Shown here: piece after piece, positions 23,030 through 27,221 of the stretch
Layout: each line of letters opens with the position of its first letter
How positions within the stretch are numbered: position 1 is the stretch's first letter
Origin: JADFOB01 sp046753625
GTDB lineage: Bacteria > Planctomycetota > Phycisphaerae > UBA1845
Assembly: GCA_046753625.1 (NCBI GenBank)
Contig: JBHHUB010000031.1
Coordinates: forward strand, 1-27,221
Direction of reading: 5' to 3'
Length of the DNA stretch: 27,221 nucleotides
Notes under the pieces: model-generated
Database searches by the model: none
Seen by the model: only the letters and a program-made list of their open reading frames with translations
Told to the model about the DNA's origin: nothing
Made by a program: the position numbers and the translations under genes

Positions 23030-23127
23030 TCAGAGCCGCTGGCGCCAGCCTGCGGACTTCCCGCGGCAGACGTCCCACGGTAGGCCTTCCGCGGCGGCGT
23101 GTCACAGGGCTTGCGCCCTGTGCTCTG
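23030..23127 (+). repeat. Two-hairpin dispersed repeat, copy B
   Basis: The head is TCAGAGCCGCTGGCGCCAGC followed by CTGCGGAC. The tail is a perfect 8-bp hairpin CACAGGGC TTGC GCCCTGTG, then CTCTG. The middle is the longest of the four copies and contains CCACGGTAGG and two CCGCGG sites. It ends 3 bases before the PDZ gene stop codon. Confidence 0.7.
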
Positions 23128-23129
23128 AT

Positions 23130-23987
23130 TTACGGCTTCGCTGCGAAGTGCCGTTTCCACCATGCTGCGTAGGATTGCCGCGCGGGGATCAGCGCTTCGT
23201 TGATGGCGGCCACGTTGCTGCGCTTCCTCATGGATTCGGGCAGGAATCCGAGTACGACGTCCACGTCCAGGAGCTCGGTCCCCCGCATGATCTTGAGCCG
23301 CAAATGATCGCCCGGCCGGTGCCGCGCGATGCCCCGGCTGAAGTTGGTGACCACCGGAAAACGCTGCGTGATTCCCTTCTTCGTGTCTTCGGGATCGCGC
23401 AGGTCACTGAGGGGCAGGCCGTCGGACTCGATCACCACATCACCGATCTGCAGCCCCGCGTTCGCAGCGGCGGTGCCCGCGATGACGTTGGTGAGCGTTA
23501 CGGCCGGCGTGTCTATGGGAAGCGGCGGCCCCTCGATCCGACGCGGGTCGTACGGTGTCAGGCTGATGCCCAAAAACGCCTTGCGGGAGTAAACGTGGTG
23601 TTCCAGGTAAACCGATTCCGTAATCTGCTCGATGCGCAGCAACACCTCCAGATCGTCCGTGGCCAGGTAGGCATCGCGGAGCTTGGCGAGCGCCCCCGCG
23701 CCGATTTGGATCAATCGCTCGGTGGCCTCCTTGCGGTCGAGGTACTCGACAGAACCCAGCCGGGGAATCAATTCGTCCACTTCCTTGGCGAGCGCGTCAT
23801 CCAGCGGAACGAGTTGAAGCGGCGCGATCTTTTCGGCGACGTTCTTCTCCGCCGAGACCGGCTCTGGAGGTCTTGTTTCCACGACAACCTGCGCAGCGCT
23901 GGGCGGAACGCATGTTACCAGGACGGCCCCCAATAGGTGGGAAATCATTCTGCCGACGTCTTGCCGGAAAAATGCCGGTGGCTTCAT
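23130..23987 (-). CDS. Exported HEAT-like/PDZ domain protein
   Basis: 285 residues from ATG at 23987, which lies 4 bases after the stop of the aminotransferase gene. An upstream ATG (24014) would overlap that gene and has no better ribosome binding site. A signal peptide (MISHLLGAVLVTCVPPSAAQ) is clear; its own Met at 23948 is a third possible start. Residues about 65-120 look like one or two HEAT-type helices (LGSVEYLDRKEATERLIQIG and ALAKLRDAYLATDD). A PDZ domain follows (about 140-255), with FLGISLTPYD, VIAGTAAANAGLQIGDVVIE and HLRLKIMRG. No protease triad is visible, so it is a binding or scaffold protein in the periplasm. Similar HEAT-plus-PDZ layouts are frequent in planctomycetes. Its ligand is unknown. 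Confidence 0.8.
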   Translation of the reverse strand: MKPPAFFRQDVGRMISHLLGAVLVTCVPPSAAQVVVETRPPEPVSAEKNVAEKIAPLQLVPLDDALAKEVDELIPRLGSVEYLDRKEATERLIQIGAGALAKLRDAYLATDDLEVLLRIEQITESVYLEHHVYSRKAFLGISLTPYDPRRIEGPPLPIDTPAVTLTNVIAGTAAANAGLQIGDVVIESDGLPLSDLRDPEDTKKGITQRFPVVTNFSRGIARHRPGDHLRLKIMRGTELLDVDVVLGFLPESMRKRSNVAAINEALIPARQSYAAWWKRHFAAKP

Positions 23988-23991
23988 ATCC

Positions 23992-25104
23992 CTAGAGTCG
24001 TTGTTGCAATTCATGGCAGATTCGGTCGATGTCGCGCTCGGTCAGCTCATGGTGAAACGGAAGCGCGATGGTGCGTGCGGCCAGTCGTTCGCAATTCGGA
24101 AAGTCGCCCTCGCGCCAGCCGAACCGTTCCTTGTAGAAGGGCTGCAAGTGAATCGGGACGAAGTAATTGCTGCAACCGATCCCCGCGTTGGTCAGTTCCC
24201 GCAGGATCCGGTTGCGGTCCTCAACCTGATAATCATCGGTCAGCTTTACGACAAACACAAACCAGCTCACCACGACGTCGCCCGCCACGTGTTGCAGTTC
24301 GATCCGCCGTTCACTGCCCAAACGCTCGCGGTACAGCTTCTCAACACGCCCCCGCGCGGCGACCAGCTCGTCGAGTCGCCGGAGCTGCTCGATTCCCAGT
24401 GCACAGTTCACGTCGCTCAGGCGATAGTTGTAGCCCAACCGCGCGTGGGCCAGCCAGCCGCCGTTGGTGTCGCGGCCTTGATTGCGTAGCGATCGGCACA
24501 TCGTCGCGAGGGCTTCGTCATCGGTGGTGATCATACCGCCCTCGCCGGTCGTGATCTGTTTGTTGGGGTAAAAGCCGAACACGCCGGCGTCGGCGAGCGA
24601 TCCGGCCGGTCGACCGTCGAACGTGCTTCCCAACGCCTCGCAGGCGTCCTCGATGATGCGCAAGCCGGATTTGGTCGCGATGGCTCGCAACGCGGCCATG
24701 TCGGCCGGCTGACCGAACACGTGTACCGGGAGGATGGCCTTGGTCTTCGTCGTAATGGCCTCGGCGGCGCGCTCCGGCGAGATGTTCCAGGTGTGGGGGT
24801 CGATATCGGCGAAGACCGGCTTGGCCCCTTCCATAAGCGCGCAGTTGGCCGACGCCACAAACGAAAACGGCGTGGTCACGATCTCGTCGCCGTCGCCGAT
24901 GCCCATGGCCCGTACAAGCAGATGCAGCGCGGCCGTGCCGCTCGAGCAGGCCACGGCGAATTTCGTACCGCATTGCTCGGCAAACCGCGTTTCAAACTCG
25001 GGCAGTTTGGGTCCGAGGCTCAATTGCCCGCTTCGAAGGACACGGACCACGGCCTCGATCTCAGCCTCGGTGATATTCGGTTTGGCGAGGGAGATTGGTT
25101 CCAA
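23992..25104 (-). CDS. DegT/DnrJ/EryC1/StrS family sugar aminotransferase, TTG start
   Basis: 370 residues. The start codon is TTG at 25104, with GAGG four bases upstream and an in-frame stop three codons before it; family homology begins right there (ISLAKPNITEAEIEAVVRVL). The PLP-binding fold-type I features are CSSGTAALHLLVRAMG, DEIVTTPFSFVASANC, PVHVFGQPADM, RIIEDACEALGS and FGFYPNKQITTGEGGMI, with Lys182 as the PLP lysine. The C-terminal part has YNYRLSDVNCALGIEQL and IGCSNYFVPIHLQPFY. Enzymes of this family move an amino group to a keto-sugar nucleotide for surface glycans. Which sugar is used is not clear. The PDZ gene follows 4 bases downstream. The nucleotide-sugar dehydrogenase is divergent, so both may be controlled together. 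Confidence 0.93.
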   Translation of the reverse strand: MEPISLAKPNITEAEIEAVVRVLRSGQLSLGPKLPEFETRFAEQCGTKFAVACSSGTAALHLLVRAMGIGDGDEIVTTPFSFVASANCALMEGAKPVFADIDPHTWNISPERAAEAITTKTKAILPVHVFGQPADMAALRAIATKSGLRIIEDACEALGSTFDGRPAGSLADAGVFGFYPNKQITTGEGGMITTDDEALATMCRSLRNQGRDTNGGWLAHARLGYNYRLSDVNCALGIEQLRRLDELVAARGRVEKLYRERLGSERRIELQHVAGDVVVSWFVFVVKLTDDYQVEDRNRILRELTNAGIGCSNYFVPIHLQPFYKERFGWREGDFPNCERLAARTIALPFHHELTERDIDRICHELQQRL

Positions 25105-25163
25105 CGGTCCTCATGCTCCACGGTTTCCGGGGGTACTTGGCGATTCGTGCGTTTCGCGCGTTA

Positions 25164-25193
25164 TTGGCATCAGATGTCCGGTGCGATTATAGT
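25164..25193 (+). promoter_or_regulatory. Likely promoter of the nucleotide-sugar dehydrogenase gene
   Basis: TTGGCA (25164-25169, 5 of 6) and TATAGT (25188-25193, 5 of 6) are spaced by 18 bases. The -10 box overlaps the -10 box of the opposite promoter. The leader would be about 200 bases. Confidence 0.5.
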
Positions 25194-25213
25194 ATCGGCG
25201 GCTGGGGGATCAA
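25186..25213 (-). promoter_or_regulatory. Likely promoter of the aminotransferase-PDZ operon
   Basis: On the minus strand TTGATC (25208-25213, 4 of 6) and a perfect TATAAT (25186-25191) are spaced by 16 bases. Transcription would start near 25179, about 75 bases before the TTG start. Confidence 0.5.
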
Positions 25214-25398
25214 AAGCCTCGTACGCGCGAAGGAGGCCGGCGAGCTGGTAGCGGTGGAAGCGGCGGCGGCTTGTTGGCCCGCGAGGCTGCGGTTCGTGGC
25301 CGGCGGTTGTTTATGGGACTCGGTTTCTATCAGATCCGCCCCTATGGGCCCCTGGGAGAGACTTGCGGATGAGAAACGCGGCTGGAGGAAGGAGAACG

Positions 25399-26766
25399 AT
25401 GCCTCGGATTCCGAAGCGTACGGACGACCCGGTTCGCCGCCCCCTGCTCACCGGGGTCCAGTGGAATGAGGCCATCGGGCGTCGCACGGCGCGGGTGGCG
25501 ATCATCGGCATGGGGTATGTCGGTTTGCCGCTGGCAAGGACTTTTTGCGGGGCGGGTTTCCGATGTGTCGGCTTCGATGTTGACTCGGAGAAAGTCCGCA
25601 AACTCAACGCGGGTGTCAGCTACATCAAACACATTCCCTCGTCGTTGATTCGCGATCTGGTTGATGGGGATCAGTTGTTGGCCTCGGACGATCCGGCGGT
25701 CTTGGGCGAATGTGACGCGCTGATTGTCTGCGTGCCCACGCCGCTCTCGCCCTCGCGCGATCCGGACATGCGTTTCGTCGAGCGCACCGCCCATCTGATC
25801 GCCGATCATCTCAAGCGCGGGCAACTCATCGCGCTGGAGAGCACGACCTATCCGGGCACCACGCGCGAGTTGCTAAAGCCCATTTTGGAATCCGGTGGCC
25901 TAAAGGCCGAGCGGGATTTCTTCCTTGCCTATTCACCGGAGCGAGAAGATCCCGGACGCACGGATTTCAGCACCGAGACCATACCGAAAGTCGTAGGCGG
26001 GATCGGCAAGGTCAGCGCACGGATCGCGGGGGCGTTGTACGGCGCGGCCGTAACGCAGGTGGTGCCCGTGTCGAGCTGCGAAGTGGCGGAAGCCTGCAAG
26101 ATTCTGGAAAATGTGTACCGATGCGTGAATATCGCGCTGATCAACGAGCTCAAGATGCTCTTTGATCGTTTGGGGATCGATGTGTTTGAGGTGGTCCGCG
26201 CCGCGGCCACCAAGCCGTTTGGATTTCAACCGTTTTATCCGGGACCGGGGCTCGGCGGGCACTGCATCCCGATCGATCCATTTTACCTGACGTGGAAGGC
26301 GCGGCAGCACGGGCTGAGCACGCGGTTCATCGAGTTGGCGGGCGAGATCAACACGGCCATGCCGGAATACGTTCTGGTCAAAGTGGCCGACGCACTGAAT
26401 TCCAAGAAGAAGGCCATCAATGGATCGAGGGTGCTGGTCCTCGGGTTGGCGTACAAGAAAGACGTGGATGACATCCGGGAGTCCCCCTCGATCGAGCTGA
26501 TCGAAATGCTCAAGGGACGCGGCGCCAAAGTCGACTACAACGACCCGCACGTGCCCAAGACACCGGTTCAGCGCGAACACAATCTGGGCATGAAAAGCAA
26601 AAAGCTCACCGAAAAATCACTCGCGGGCTACGATTGCGTGGTGATCGCGACGGATCACAGCGCGTACGATTATGACTGGATCGTGCGCCACGCAAGACTG
26701 ATCGTCGACACGCGCAACGCGACCGGCGCGGTCAAGCAGGGCCGCAAGAAGATCTTTCGCGCGTGA
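25399..26766 (+). CDS. Nucleotide-sugar 6-dehydrogenase (UDP-GlcNAc/UDP-glucose dehydrogenase family, WbpA-like)
   Basis: 455 residues from ATG at 25399, with AAGGAG four bases upstream; an upstream ATG at 25369 is possible but less well placed. The N-terminal Rossmann domain has VAIIGMGYVGLPLARTF (NAD site), DALIVCVPTPL and LESTTYPGTT. The central domain has ACKILENVYRCVNIALINEL, and the catalytic motif PGLGGHCIPIDPFYLTWKA carries Cys289. The C-terminal UDP-binding domain has VLVLGLAYKKDVDDIRESPS and VVIATDHSAYDYDWI. The enzyme oxidises the C6 hydroxyl of a UDP-sugar to a uronic acid in two NAD-dependent steps. The match to WbpA/WbpO-like enzymes suggests UDP-N-acetyl-sugars, but this is not proven. 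It is divergent from the sugar aminotransferase. Confidence 0.93.
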   Translation: MPRIPKRTDDPVRRPLLTGVQWNEAIGRRTARVAIIGMGYVGLPLARTFCGAGFRCVGFDVDSEKVRKLNAGVSYIKHIPSSLIRDLVDGDQLLASDDPAVLGECDALIVCVPTPLSPSRDPDMRFVERTAHLIADHLKRGQLIALESTTYPGTTRELLKPILESGGLKAERDFFLAYSPEREDPGRTDFSTETIPKVVGGIGKVSARIAGALYGAAVTQVVPVSSCEVAEACKILENVYRCVNIALINELKMLFDRLGIDVFEVVRAAATKPFGFQPFYPGPGLGGHCIPIDPFYLTWKARQHGLSTRFIELAGEINTAMPEYVLVKVADALNSKKKAINGSRVLVLGLAYKKDVDDIRESPSIELIEMLKGRGAKVDYNDPHVPKTPVQREHNLGMKSKKLTEKSLAGYDCVVIATDHSAYDYDWIVRHARLIVDTRNATGAVKQGRKKIFRA

Positions 26767-26770
26767 GGTC

Positions 26771-26791
26771 GGTAGGGCGGGCGACCCTACC
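26771..26791. terminator. Perfect 7-bp hairpin after the dehydrogenase gene
   Basis: GGTAGGG CGGGCGA CCCTACC begins 5 bases after the stop codon. There is no T run, so termination by this hairpin alone is uncertain. Confidence 0.4.
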
Positions 26792-26989
26792 TGTACTGGG
26801 CCGGCGCAGATCGGCGGTGTTCGTGGCGGCGAAACGAAAGACCGTTGCGCTTCGGTGGCGATCGGCGTGGGCATACCGGAGCGGCGCGGTAGCGGGAATC
26901 CCGGCCGTTCCTGGTTATCGGTCGCGCCGCCAGGCGGGGGTGCCGGGCGGATCATGGCACAGCGCCTGTCGAGCGATTCGGCCGGATAG

Positions 26990-27039
26990 TTCTAAGTCTT
27001 TTCTAAGGAGTCCGCATATTCGCTTTCTATTCCTTAGAA
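26990..27039. promoter_or_regulatory. Possible operator: three TTCTAAG sites
   Basis: TTCTAAG occurs at 26990-26996 and again at 27001-27007, exactly 11 bases apart, about one helix turn. A third copy is inverted (CTTAGAA at 27033-27039). The second and third sites form a longer inverted pair, TTCTAAGGA with TCCTTAGAA. The cluster is about 180 bases before the next start codon. Confidence 0.35.
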
Positions 27040-27207
27040 TTGTCGCCTGATTATGGGTATGGGGGGCTTGTGGGGCTGTTTTGAGGAATCCGAGGCGTTG
27101 GGCTACTAGGATTCTGTGAATTGATGGATCACCGGGCCTCGGTGGGCGGGTGGTTTGTAGTGACGGCCGAGCGGGCAGCGAAAGCGGGAGCCTTGTGAGG
27201 CTAATAC

Positions 27208-27215
27208 GGAGGGAG
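27208..27215 (+). promoter_or_regulatory. Ribosome binding site of the next gene
   Basis: GGAGGGAG lies just before the ATG at 27219; the GGAGG part is spaced by 6 bases. It supports a real start at the window edge. Confidence 0.6.
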
Positions 27216-27218
27216 TCC

Positions 27219-27221
27219 ATG
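27219..27221 (+). CDS. Start codon of a gene running out of the window
   Basis: The last three bases are ATG, directly after a strong Shine-Dalgarno sequence. Nothing can be said about the product. Confidence 0.5.

Larger units (their letters stand above)
26767..27218. other. 452-base intergenic region before the next gene
   Basis: The region holds a hairpin just after the dehydrogenase stop, a cluster of TTCTAAG sites at 26990-27039, and a strong ribosome binding site at its end. The short frames inside look random. Confidence 0.45.

Noticed and set aside
22929..23936. 335-residue plus-strand frame opposite the PDZ gene
   Set aside because: It is a shadow; the minus strand encodes a signal peptide and a clear PDZ domain, while this frame has no motif and starts in repeat DNA.
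1..27221. CRISPR array, prophage or toxin-antitoxin genes
   Set aside because: No regularly spaced direct repeats, phage structural genes, integrase or typical small toxin pair were seen.

Overview
The window (about 60% G+C, 27.2 kb) looks like a piece of chromosome from a Gram-negative, probably planctomycete-like bacterium. This is inferred from the mix of genes: a LolD/MacB-type ABC protein with adaptor and TolC-like protein, ADP-heptose synthesis genes, a secreted HEAT-like/PDZ protein, secreted amidohydrolases in tandem, a subtilase with PKD domains and a glycine-rich C-terminal anchor, and many dispersed palindromic repeats between genes. No rRNA, tRNA, CRISPR array, phage gene or transposase was seen.

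Layout. 1-3826 (+): three tandem amidohydrolase-superfamily genes. The first is cut by the window edge and keeps its visible metal ligands. The next two are exported and have lost the N-terminal His-x-His and other ligands. 3964-7411 (-): a GT4 glycosyltransferase carrying a repeat-derived in-frame insertion, truA, and a FliA-type sigma factor. 7760-12301 (-): an export module in the order TolC-like protein, HlyD-like adaptor, ABC ATPase, with no FtsX-type permease beside it. 12714-14581 (+): a WaaP/InaA-type kinase translationally coupled to a macrodomain protein. 14814-17786 (+): a large secreted subtilase. 18232-20428 (-): a small RRM RNA-binding protein and a cystathionine beta-synthase-type enzyme. 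20782-22844 (+): hldE and gmhA, coupled by a stop/start overlap at a TTG start. 23130-25104 (-): a DegT-type sugar aminotransferase followed by a HEAT-like/PDZ protein. 25399-26766 (+): a nucleotide-sugar dehydrogenase. 27219 (+): the start codon of a further gene with a strong ribosome binding site.

Common theme. Much of the window builds or exports cell-envelope material. GmhA and HldE make ADP-heptose, the aminotransferase and UDP-sugar dehydrogenase make modified nucleotide sugars, GT4 transfers sugars, the WaaP-like kinase may phosphorylate a glycolipid, and the export module moves a substrate across the envelope. The aminotransferase and dehydrogenase are divergent and appear to share overlapping -10 boxes.

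The most unusual material is the ligand-less amidohydrolase pair and the non-coding repeats: a two-hairpin element in four copies with compensatory base changes, a CTAG-flanked MITE-like element whose end forms the stop codon of the CBS gene, short-period purine-rich spacers, and a palindrome inside the glycosyltransferase reading frame. No single complete novel system is proven by the sequence alone.
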